Assembly: GCF_900110615.1 (NCBI RefSeq)
Contig: NZ_FOEI01000001.1
Span: 434,001 to 498,000 of the forward strand
Origin: Flavobacterium urocaniciphilum
Lineage (GTDB): Bacteria; Bacteroidota; Bacteroidia; Flavobacteriales; Flavobacteriaceae
Length of the DNA: 64,000 nt
Direction of reading: 5' to 3'
The notes beneath the pieces were generated by a model. The model ran no database searches and was not told the origin of the DNA. It saw only the letters and a program-made list of their open reading frames with translations. A program made the position numbers and the translations under genes. Numbering within the stretch: position 1 is the first letter of the stretch; each line of letters opens with the position of its first letter. Positions 50,985 to 60,099 of this stretch are shown piece by piece.

Positions 50985-52892
50985 ATGAAAAAAGCATATT
51001 TATATATTATCTTATTTTTTGTAGGTTTCGTAGGTTTTTCTCAAAGTAAACACACCGTTGTTAAAGGAGAAACTTTATATAGTATTTCAAAAAAATATAA
51101 TGTAAAACCAGATGATATTATAAAACTTAATCCAGATGTAAAAGATGGTGTTAAGGAAAATACGGTTTTAACTTTACCTTCAAATGTGAAAACTACTGTA
51201 ACTTCAACAGCAAGTTTAAATAAATATGAATATCAAGTTCAACAAGGTGAAACGTTATATGCTATTTCTAAAAAGTTAGGAATTTCTGTTGATGAAATGA
51301 TTAAAAATAACCCAACATCTAAAGAAGGTGTAGCGGTTGGACAATCATTAACGTATTATGCTGCTAAAAAGTATGTTCCGTCTCAAGTTGTAAAAACAGA
51401 AACAAATACAGTATCTAAAGAAACGGTAAATATTCATACTATTCAAGCAGAAGAAACAAAATATAGTGTTTCTAAAAAATACGGAATTTCAATTGCAGAA
51501 TTAGAAGAATTAAATCCACACATTAAAAATGTATTTGAAATTGGAATGCAAATTCGTTTGAATAAAAATACTTTTTTACCAAAAGTTTCTACTGTTGATG
51601 TGTTGCCAACAGCAACAAAAACTATGTTTTATACGGTTCAACAAGGAGAAACATTATATTCGATTTCTAGAAAGTTCGGAATTTCAGTTGATGAAATTAC
51701 CAAAAAAAATCCAGCCGTTGCTAGTGGTTTAACTGTCGGTATGGAACTTTTGCTCCCTGAGAAAAAGGAAATTGATGCAACCATTCAGAGTGATTCTGCA
51801 AATGGGCTAAAAAAAAAATTGAACTTACTAGAGACAGCGAATAAGTCTAAACAAAGAAATCTAGTTTTATTAATGCCTTTCAATATTAACAGAATTGAAA
51901 AAGATTCTGCTAAAACAAAAATTGAATATTTAAAAACAGATAAATTCTTAAACATTACCCTTGATTTTTATGCAGGTGCATTAAAAGCAATTGATTCGGC
52001 AAAAGTATTAGGTTTGCCAATTAATGCTAAGGTTTTTGATGCAGAAACTTCGAAATATTCATCAAACGTTGCGACAATTATTAAAAACAATAATTTCTCC
52101 AATGTTGATGTAGTAATCGGACCATTTACCAATAATTTTGTAGAAACCGTTGGTCAGTTATTAGATAAAAATACGGCAGTAATTTCACCATTAACCAATG
52201 AAGTTGGTAAAGGCGGTAACAATGTGTTTTATGCCATGCCAAACGAAAACATTCAAAAGCAACAATTGATGTTGTATTTGAAATCGAAATCAGATGCGAT
52301 TTTCTCAATTCATTCTTCTGCTAAAACAAGTTTAAGTAGTTATTTTACTTCAAATTATCCAGAAGTGGTTCAGTCTAGTTTTAATGACAAAGGACTTTTC
52401 GATTATACTATTTTCAAAACTACTTTACAAAAAGGAAAAAAGAACTTTGTGATTTTAGATTCAGATAAAATTATGCAAGTAATTTCTGTTGTGAATAATT
52501 TATTGAAATTGAAAAAAGAATTTGATATTCAATTAGTAGTAATAGAACGAAATGATGCTCTAGATTTTGAAGAAATTCCATCGAAAAACTTAGCGGCTTT
52601 ACAAATGTTATATCCTTCAGCTATTCGTGAAAATGAATCGAAAGAAGCTTCTAATTTCGCTAAAGCATTCCGAAAAGATAACAAAGTGCAACCTAATCAA
52701 TATGCAACTCGTGGTTTTGATGTAACATTTGATGCAATTTTAAGAATGTGTCAAGAAGAAGGATTTATAAAATCTGCAGAAATGCAAGGTTCAGAACAAA
52801 TTGAAAGTCAATTTAACTATTCAAATGGAAACAATTACGGAGTGTATATGATGTATTATAATTCCGATTTAACTATAAAACAAGCACAATAA
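50985..52892 (+). CDS. LysM-repeat protein with C-terminal PBP1-like domain
   Basis: 635 residues with signal peptide MKKAYLYIILFFVGFVGFSQ. Four LysM modules bind peptidoglycan: HTVVKGETLYSISKKYNVKP (about 23-66), YQVQQGETLYAISKKLGISV (about 85-128), HTIQAEETKYSVSKKYGISI (about 150-193) and YTVQQGETLYSISRKFGISV (about 215-258). From about residue 290 to the end there is a domain like type 1 periplasmic binding proteins or LpoA (RNLVLLMPFNINRIE, VDVVIGPFTNNFVETVGQLL, NTAVISPLTNEVGKGGNNVF). The combination suggests a cell-wall-anchored sensor or activator of peptidoglycan synthesis; this is inference. Its stop overlaps the OsmC-like gene start in TAATG. Confidence 0.88.
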   Translation: MKKAYLYIILFFVGFVGFSQSKHTVVKGETLYSISKKYNVKPDDIIKLNPDVKDGVKENTVLTLPSNVKTTVTSTASLNKYEYQVQQGETLYAISKKLGISVDEMIKNNPTSKEGVAVGQSLTYYAAKKYVPSQVVKTETNTVSKETVNIHTIQAEETKYSVSKKYGISIAELEELNPHIKNVFEIGMQIRLNKNTFLPKVSTVDVLPTATKTMFYTVQQGETLYSISRKFGISVDEITKKNPAVASGLTVGMELLLPEKKEIDATIQSDSANGLKKKLNLLETANKSKQRNLVLLMPFNINRIEKDSAKTKIEYLKTDKFLNITLDFYAGALKAIDSAKVLGLPINAKVFDAETSKYSSNVATIIKNNNFSNVDVVIGPFTNNFVETVGQLLDKNTAVISPLTNEVGKGGNNVFYAMPNENIQKQQLMLYLKSKSDAIFSIHSSAKTSLSSYFTSNYPEVVQSSFNDKGLFDYTIFKTTLQKGKKNFVILDSDKIMQVISVVNNLLKLKKEFDIQLVVIERNDALDFEEIPSKNLAALQMLYPSAIRENESKEASNFAKAFRKDNKVQPNQYATRGFDVTFDAILRMCQEEGFIKSAEMQGSEQIESQFNYSNGNNYGVYMMYYNSDLTIKQAQ

Positions 52893-53296
52893 TGGCAACA
52901 TCTAAAGTAACTTATTTAGGAGATTTAAGAACTTCATCAATACATTTAGCATCGGGTTCAGAAATTATTTCTGATGCTCCAGTTGACAATCATGGTAGAG
53001 GAGAAGCCTTTTCGCCAACCGATACAGTAGCAAATGCATTAGCAAGTTGTATGTTTACGGTTATGGGAATTAAAGCTCGTGATATGGATATTGATTTTTC
53101 AAATGCAACAGCAGAAGTTACTAAAATTATGGGAACAGATCCTAGGAGAATTACAGAGATTCATGTAACTTTCGATATGAATATTGCAGTTTCTGAAAAA
53201 GATAAAACCATTTTAGAAAGAACTGCAATGACTTGTCCGGTATTCAATAGTTTACATCCAGATATTAAAAAAGAAGTGGTTTTTAATTGGAAGTAA
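52892..53296 (+). CDS. OsmC/Ohr family peroxidase-like protein
   Basis: 134 residues. Typical OsmC elements are VTYLGDLRTSSIHLASGSEI, FSPTDTVANALASCMFTVMG with its reactive Cys near residue 53, and a second Cys in TAMTCPVFNSLHPDI, the pair that reduces organic hydroperoxides. The arrangement is closer to the YhfA/OsmC subgroup than to Ohr. Cytoplasmic. The start overlaps the stop of the LysM/PBP1 gene by one base (TAATG), so translation is coupled, an odd pairing of an envelope and a peroxide-defence gene. A terminator follows. Confidence 0.9.
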   Translation: MATSKVTYLGDLRTSSIHLASGSEIISDAPVDNHGRGEAFSPTDTVANALASCMFTVMGIKARDMDIDFSNATAEVTKIMGTDPRRITEIHVTFDMNIAVSEKDKTILERTAMTCPVFNSLHPDIKKEVVFNWK

Positions 53297-53316
53297 TCAA
53301 AAAATGTTAATAACTT

Positions 53317-53352
53317 AAAAAAAACACTATAAATTTTTGTAGTGTTTTTTTT
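53317..53352 (+). terminator. Terminator of the LysM/osmC operon
   Basis: Arms AAAAAAAACACTA / TAGTGTTTTTTTT around a 10-nt loop, ending in a T-run; 20 bp after the stop. Confidence 0.8.
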
Positions 53353-53391
53353 ATTTTTGAAAGTATACTAAATAACTAAAACTTAAAAATT

Positions 53392-53745
53392 ATGTTTAAA
53401 AACCCTTTTTCCTTTGATGGTAGAATTCGTAGATTAGAATATGGAATTTCTTATTTGGCATATCTTACATTAATTTATGGATCTGTTGCAGTAAGTGAAA
53501 CTCTTGGAGCATCTACATCTACAATTGTATTATTGTTGTATATTCCAGCAATTTGGTTTTTGTTAGCTCAAGGTGCTAAAAGATGTCATGACAGAGATAA
53601 TTCTGGTTGGTATCAAATTATACCATTTTACAGTTTATGGATGTTATTTGCTGATGGTTTTCCTGGAAAGAATGAATATGGACCAAATCCAAAAGGAATT
53701 GGAAATAATGACGAAATCCAAGAAATTGGTGTTCCACAAGAATAA
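53392..53745 (+). CDS. DUF805 membrane protein
   Basis: 117 residues. The DUF805 pattern is present: PFSFDGRIRRLEYGISYLAY at the start, then two to three hydrophobic helices, AKRCHDRDNSGWYQIIPFYS (the conserved RxHDxxxSGW stretch) and LWMLFADGFPGKNEYGPNPK. Inner-membrane protein of unknown function, common in many bacteria. The stop overlaps the next start (TAATG at 53743-53747). Confidence 0.9.
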   Translation: MFKNPFSFDGRIRRLEYGISYLAYLTLIYGSVAVSETLGASTSTIVLLLYIPAIWFLLAQGAKRCHDRDNSGWYQIIPFYSLWMLFADGFPGKNEYGPNPKGIGNNDEIQEIGVPQE

Positions 53746-53975
53746 TGATATCTCAACAAGAACAACTCATTAAACTAGCTCATACAAAAATGCCCTTTGG
53801 TAAATACCAAGGGCGTTTTCTTATAGACTTACCTGAATATTACATTGTTTGGTATAGAAATAAAGGATTTCCAACGGGAACTTTAGGCGAACAATTAAAA
53901 TTAGTTTACGAACTTAAATTAAACGGATTAGAAGAATTAATCCGAAATATTCAAAAAAAATACCCAAAACCATAA
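53745..53975 (+). CDS. DUF3820 protein
   Basis: 76 residues. The DUF3820 hallmark is KMPFGKYQGRFLIDLPEYYI followed by WYRNKGFPTGTLGEQLKLVY, a compact alpha/beta domain. The MPFGKYxG phrase is also found at the ends of exonuclease-type proteins, so nucleic-acid binding is possible but unproven. Translation is coupled to the DUF805 gene by the one-base overlap. No terminator seen after it. Confidence 0.87.
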   Translation: MISQQEQLIKLAHTKMPFGKYQGRFLIDLPEYYIVWYRNKGFPTGTLGEQLKLVYELKLNGLEELIRNIQKKYPKP

Positions 53976-54023
53976 CTTCTTTAAGGAAAGTATTAACTTA
54001 TCGTTATCATTTGAATCGACACA

Positions 54024-54053
54024 TTGAATTAATTGAAAATTGGCTAATTAGAA

Positions 54054-54072
<19 letters not shown>
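54024..54072. repeat. AATTGGCACATTGACTAATT intergenic repeat upstream of pyrG
   Basis: AATTGAAAATTGGCTAATTA and GAATTGGCACATTGACTAAT, similar to 47900-47960 upstream of purM. It provides the TTG of the pyrG -33 element. Confidence 0.5.
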
Positions 54073-55765
<1,693 letters not shown>

Positions 55766-55861
55766 TTTTAGTTGGGTTTTTGTAACATTTTTTCTAAAAC
55801 CGGACTAATTCTTAGTAATTAATATCAAATTCAACTCATCAAAAGAGTTGCACAATTAAAA

Positions 55862-57751
55862 ATGGAAGAAAAAAAGTTCGACATTAAGTCGTTTATTGGT
55901 TTCACATTAATTTTCGGAATTTTAATGTGGATGATGTATTCTAATCAACAAACAGAAGCAGAGAAAAAAGCCCAACAACAAAAAGAACAAGCTGAAAAAG
56001 AAGCAAAATCTGTAACGAAAGTTACTCCAACTGTTGCCAAAACTACTATCGATAGTACTGGTAAAATTTCTCCAGAAGCTGTTGCGAAATTAGGTGCATT
56101 TGCCTATTCAGAAACATTGCCTTCTGCTAAAGAAACTACAACTGTATTAGCTAATAACTTATTAAGCTTAAAAGTTTCTAATAAAGGTGGTTACATTTCT
56201 GAAGCAACTATTTTAAATGAAGAACAATTTAAAAAAGGTTCAGGAAAAGCTATCCAAATTATTAAAGATAACAATGCAAATTTCAATTTAACTTTAACTA
56301 CAAAAGATGGTAAAGTTATCAATACTAAAGATTTGTATTTTGAACCTAAACTTACAAAAGAAGGAAGAAATCAGGTTTTAACAATGCAATTAAAAACGGG
56401 TGAAAATCAGTTTTTAGAGTATCGTTATGTGATTAAAGAAAATAATCATATGTTAGATTTTTCTATCCGTACTCAAGGATTAGAAAATGTTTTAAATACT
56501 TCAAAACCATCTGATTTAGAATGGGGATTAAAAGCATATCGTAATGAAAAAAGTGTAACATATGAAAACCGTTATACTGAATTAATTTATGAATTTGACG
56601 GTGGAAAAGACGATTATTTAAATGCTGCTTCTGATAAAGAAGATACGGCTGAAGAAGTTACTTATGTAGCTTTTAAACAACACTTTTTTACTTCAGTTTT
56701 ATTAACAGATACACCTTTTAAAACAGCAAGTTTTAAATCGGATAACTTAGTTGACGACGATAAAAAAGACACTATTTTTACTAAAAACTTTACTGCAAAA
56801 ATGCCTTTAGAGTTTAAAAATGGTGCGTTAAACTATAACATGAATATGTATTATGGTCCAACAGATTATGATACATTAACTAAATATGACAGAAACTTAG
56901 ATGAATTAATTTCATTAGGTTGGGGAATATTTGGATGGATTAACAAATTTGTTTTCATTCCTTTATTTGGATTATTATCAGGATTTTTACCATACGGTAT
57001 TGCGATCATCATCTTTACTATTTTAATCAAAGTGGCGATGTCGCCAATTACATACAAATCATTCTTGTCGCAAGCAAAAATGAAAGTATTGAAACCTGAA
57101 ATTGCAGAAATTGGTGAGAAATTCAAAAACAATCCAATGAAAAAGCAACAAGAAACAATGGCGTTGTATTCTAAAGCAGGTGTTAACCCAATGGCGGGTT
57201 GTATTCCAGCATTAATTCAATTACCATTTATGTATGCTTCTTTTCAATTCTTCCCATCAGCTTTTGATTTAAGACAAAAAAGTTTCTTATGGGCAGATGA
57301 TTTATCTTCATACGATTCAATTTTAAAATTACCATTTAACATTCCGTTATATGGAGATCACGTAAGTTTATTCCCAATTTTAGCGGCTATTGCGATTTTC
57401 TTCTACATGAAAATGACAACTGGAGATCAAGCGATGCAAGCGCCTCAACAAGAAGGAATGCCTGATATGGGTAAAATCATGAAAATTATGATTTACATTT
57501 CTCCAATTATGATGTTAATTTTCTTCAATAACTATGGTTCTGGATTGAGTTTATACAACTTTATCTCTAACTTAATTACTATCGGAATCATGTTAGTAAT
57601 CAAAAACTACGTAGTAAACGAAGAAAAAATTCATGCTCAAATTCAAGAGAATAAATCGAAACCCAAAACAGAATCGAAATTTCAAAAGAAAATGCGTGAA
57701 ATAATGGAACAGCAAGAAGCGCAAAAAGCATTAAATCAAAAGAGAAAATAA
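55862..57751 (+). CDS. yidC: Membrane protein insertase YidC
   Basis: 629 residues. N-terminal membrane anchor (FIGFTLIFGILMWMMYSN), a charged linker (EKKAQQQKEQAEKEAKSV), the large periplasmic beta-domain (about 80-340) and the five-helix core beginning FVFIPLFGLLSGFLPYGIAI; the conserved GCIPALIQLPFMYASFQFFP and the NPMAG cytoplasmic stretch are typical. The C-terminal tail is basic (KTESKFQKKMREIMEQQEAQ), which in YidC helps ribosome binding. It inserts inner-membrane proteins with or without SecYEG. Terminator 20 bp after the stop. Confidence 0.97.
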   Translation: MEEKKFDIKSFIGFTLIFGILMWMMYSNQQTEAEKKAQQQKEQAEKEAKSVTKVTPTVAKTTIDSTGKISPEAVAKLGAFAYSETLPSAKETTTVLANNLLSLKVSNKGGYISEATILNEEQFKKGSGKAIQIIKDNNANFNLTLTTKDGKVINTKDLYFEPKLTKEGRNQVLTMQLKTGENQFLEYRYVIKENNHMLDFSIRTQGLENVLNTSKPSDLEWGLKAYRNEKSVTYENRYTELIYEFDGGKDDYLNAASDKEDTAEEVTYVAFKQHFFTSVLLTDTPFKTASFKSDNLVDDDKKDTIFTKNFTAKMPLEFKNGALNYNMNMYYGPTDYDTLTKYDRNLDELISLGWGIFGWINKFVFIPLFGLLSGFLPYGIAIIIFTILIKVAMSPITYKSFLSQAKMKVLKPEIAEIGEKFKNNPMKKQQETMALYSKAGVNPMAGCIPALIQLPFMYASFQFFPSAFDLRQKSFLWADDLSSYDSILKLPFNIPLYGDHVSLFPILAAIAIFFYMKMTTGDQAMQAPQQEGMPDMGKIMKIMIYISPIMMLIFFNNYGSGLSLYNFISNLITIGIMLVIKNYVVNEEKIHAQIQENKSKPKTESKFQKKMREIMEQQEAQKALNQKRK

Positions 57752-57771
57752 TTTCTTTATATTAATAATTT

Positions 57772-57802
57772 AAGCCTGTTCAGTATATGAACAGGCTTTT
57801 TT
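57772..57802 (+). terminator. Intrinsic terminator of yidC
   Basis: Perfect 11-bp stem AAGCCTGTTCA / TGAACAGGCTT, 5-nt loop, TTTT after the stem. Confidence 0.85.
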
Positions 57803-57816
57803 AATTCAATACAATT

Positions 57817-58629
57817 ATGAAAATAGCAATTATCGGATATGGGAATATGGGACAAACTTACGCAAGTAGTTTTGTAAGTTCAGGTTTTATTAAGCCAGAA
57901 GATATTTTTGTATTAACTAGAAATATATCTTCGGTTTCAAATAAATATTCTATTCCAGATGAAAATTTTTATACTGAAATTTCAGATTCATTTTTATCTG
58001 TAGACATTGTTATAATAGCAGTAAAACCACAAGATTTTGGAGATTTATGTTTTCAAATAAAAGATTGTATTACTGAAAATCATTTGATATTATCGGTAAT
58101 GGCTGGTATTTCAATTCAAAATATACAACAAAAATTACAAGTCAAAAAAATCATTCGTTCTATGCCAAATATTCCAACACAAATAGGGCAGGGAATGACT
58201 GTTTTTACTGCTTCACAAGATGTAGATAGAAAAGATTTATTCATCATTCAAAATTTAATTAATACCACTGGAAAATCATTATTTATTGAAAATGAAGAAA
58301 TGATTAATGCAGCAACGGCAATTTCTGGTAGTGGTCCGGCTTATGTGTATTATTTCATGAATGCCATGGTAAATGCTGCGATTGATTTAGGTTTTTCTAA
58401 ATCGGAAGCCGAGTTTTTAGTACAACAAACATTTTTAGGTTCTACGCAATTACAAAATAGAAGTAACCTTTCGAATTTAGAATGGATTGAAAAAGTTGCT
58501 TCAAAAGGAGGAACTACAGAAGCAGCTTTACATGTATTCCAATCATTTGATTTAAATGATACAATAAATCAAGGAATTCAACATGCTAATAATCGTGCAA
58601 AAGAACTTGGCAAAGTAATTGATAAGTAA
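57817..58629 (+). CDS. proC: Pyrroline-5-carboxylate reductase
   Basis: 270 residues. NAD(P)-binding Rossmann start MKIAIIGYGNMGQTYASSF, then VIIAVKPQDF, IIRSMPNIPTQIGQGMTVF, and the dimer/active-site region ATAISGSGPAYVYYFMNAMV and WIEKVASKGGTTEAALHVF, which contains the conserved GGTT signature. It reduces P5C to proline, the last step of proline synthesis. It begins 15 bp after the yidC terminator, so it must have its own promoter or rely on read-through; I see no -7 box in that gap. Confidence 0.95.
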   Translation: MKIAIIGYGNMGQTYASSFVSSGFIKPEDIFVLTRNISSVSNKYSIPDENFYTEISDSFLSVDIVIIAVKPQDFGDLCFQIKDCITENHLILSVMAGISIQNIQQKLQVKKIIRSMPNIPTQIGQGMTVFTASQDVDRKDLFIIQNLINTTGKSLFIENEEMINAATAISGSGPAYVYYFMNAMVNAAIDLGFSKSEAEFLVQQTFLGSTQLQNRSNLSNLEWIEKVASKGGTTEAALHVFQSFDLNDTINQGIQHANNRAKELGKVIDK

Positions 58630-58698
58630 AATATTATTACATATTTTTACCAAACAATTTTTTTAAAATTTCGACGTTAAAAGATAAAATTCAAAACA

Positions 58699-59535
58699 AT
58701 GAAAAACATAGTAATTATAGCTTTTTTAGCCATTTCTAATTTTATTTCAGCTCAAGATAAATTAAACCAATTTGATGAAAAAGGTTTACGTCATGGTCTT
58801 TGGAAAGGGTATCATGAAGAAAGTAAGCGTCCTCGTTATGAAGGAACTTTTGAGCATGGAAAAGAAACGGGAACATTTAAATATTTTGACGACACAAAAG
58901 CTGGAACTGTAATTGCAACTCGTGATTTTTCAAAAGGTGATGGTTCTTGTTATACGATTTTCTATGATCAAAAAAATAATAAAGTAAGTGAAGGTTTAGT
59001 CAAAAATAAACTTTTTGAAGGAGAATGGAAATATTATCATAAAGAATCAAAAGATATTATGACTATTGAATATTATAAAAATGGAAAATTAAATGGTTTA
59101 AGAAAAGTTTTCTATAAAAATAATAAATTAGCAGAAGAAGTTAATTATGTTGATGGATTGAAAAATGGTAAAGCAAAAACATTTGCAGAAAATGGTAATC
59201 TAATTGATGAACATAATTATGTAAATGATAACTTTGAAGGTTTAGCAGTGTATTATGATGGAAATGGAAAGAAAATGTATGAAGGAACCTATAAAAATAA
59301 TGCAAAAGTTGGCTCTTGGAAATTTTATGAAAATGGAAAAGTAGTAAAACAAGTAAAAGCAGACAAATTCTCTAAAGAATTAATTAAATACGAAGAGAAA
59401 ATCGCTAAGAAATCTGCTAAAACTAAAACAATTGAACAACAAATAAAAGAGAATAAAGCAGAACAAAATAAAACAGAGGAGAAAAAAACTGAAGAGAAAA
59501 AAACTGAAGAGAAAAAAACTGAAGAGAAAAAATAA
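58699..59535 (+). CDS. Exported MORN/YwqK-like repeat protein with TEEKK tail
   Basis: 278 residues with signal peptide MKNIVIIAFLAISNFISAQ. The body is a chain of MORN-like repeats as in YwqK family proteins: GLRHGLWKGYHEESKRPRYE, GTFEHGKETGTFKYFDDTKA, YKNGKLNGLRKVFYKNNKLA, NYVDGLKNGKAKTF and NDNFEGLAVYYDGNGKKMYE. The end is a lysine/glutamate tail made of four exact TEEKK units. Database entries often call these toxin-antitoxin YwqK antitoxins, but no toxin gene is near and the signal peptide argues against it. Function unknown; a structural or surface role is possible. Only 6 bp precede the next gene. Confidence 0.8.
   Translation: MKNIVIIAFLAISNFISAQDKLNQFDEKGLRHGLWKGYHEESKRPRYEGTFEHGKETGTFKYFDDTKAGTVIATRDFSKGDGSCYTIFYDQKNNKVSEGLVKNKLFEGEWKYYHKESKDIMTIEYYKNGKLNGLRKVFYKNNKLAEEVNYVDGLKNGKAKTFAENGNLIDEHNYVNDNFEGLAVYYDGNGKKMYEGTYKNNAKVGSWKFYENGKVVKQVKADKFSKELIKYEEKIAKKSAKTKTIEQQIKENKAEQNKTEEKKTEEKKTEEKKTEEKK
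59473..59532 (+). repeat. Tandem 15-bp repeat, four copies, coding for TEEKK
   Basis: Unit ACTGAAGAGAAAAAA repeated four times (the first as ACAGAGGAGAAAAAA), directly before the stop codon. In frame, so copy-number changes would only lengthen the tail. Confidence 0.85.
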
Positions 59536-59541
59536 TTTTTT

Positions 59542-60099
59542 ATGGATTTTATAGAACTAGCAAGTCGTTTTTTATTATTTCTGATTTCAGCGATAATTTT
59601 ATATTTTTTTTCAAATAGAAACGATAATGTTACTATAAATCCATTTATCATTATCGTAGGATTTTGTACTTTTTCTTTATCTTATTTATTTACTAGAATT
59701 GATTTAGGACTTGGTGTTGGTTTTGGTTTATTTGCAATTTTTTCAATTTTACGATTTCGTGCACAAACGTTTTCCTTGAAAGCAATTGTGTTTTTATTTG
59801 CAATAATTACACTTTCCATTTTAGATATGTTGTATCCAATGGATAAAGTTGGGTATTTATTGTTTTTTCAGAGTATAATTATCGGATTCTATATTGTAGC
59901 TTCAATTTTAGTAGATAAAAGTCCAAGAAAACACTTTCAATCTACCACAATCATTATTCCTTTTTATGAAGAAATAGTTCTAAAAGACGATAAAATAAAA
60001 GAAATTATTGCTTCTAAAATTGCATTAGAACATTTTGAATACAATATTGTTTCCATCAATACCATTTCAAAAGAAGTGCATATTAAAGTTAATTATTAA
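59542..60099 (+). CDS. DUF4956 membrane protein
   Basis: 185 residues. The membrane core shows the DUF4956 signature LGVGFGLFAIFSILRFRAQT preceded and followed by hydrophobic helices (about 8-23, 32-50, 53-70, 78-95 and 105-122), then a cytoplasmic alpha/beta domain of 60 residues (FYEEIVLKDDKIKEI). The family often accompanies VTC-type polyphosphate polymerase or CotH proteins, which are not seen here. Function unknown. It ends 11 bp inside the 3' end of the facing dikinase-like gene. Confidence 0.85.
   Translation: MDFIELASRFLLFLISAIILYFFSNRNDNVTINPFIIIVGFCTFSLSYLFTRIDLGLGVGFGLFAIFSILRFRAQTFSLKAIVFLFAIITLSILDMLYPMDKVGYLLFFQSIIIGFYIVASILVDKSPRKHFQSTTIIIPFYEEIVLKDDKIKEIIASKIALEHFEYNIVSINTISKEVHIKVNY

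Noticed and set aside
50843..51049. 68-residue hydrophobic ORF before the LysM gene
   Set aside because: It overlaps the signal-peptide region of the LysM/PBP1 gene by 65 bp in another frame; AT-rich DNA easily gives hydrophobic strings and there is no promoter or family match.
59473..59532. Possible CRISPR or regulatory direct repeats
   Set aside because: The repeat is in frame, inside a gene, with no spacers and no cas genes; it codes for TEEKK units.
58699..59535. Toxin-antitoxin label for the YwqK-like gene
   Set aside because: The protein has a signal peptide and MORN-like repeats, and no toxin gene is adjacent.
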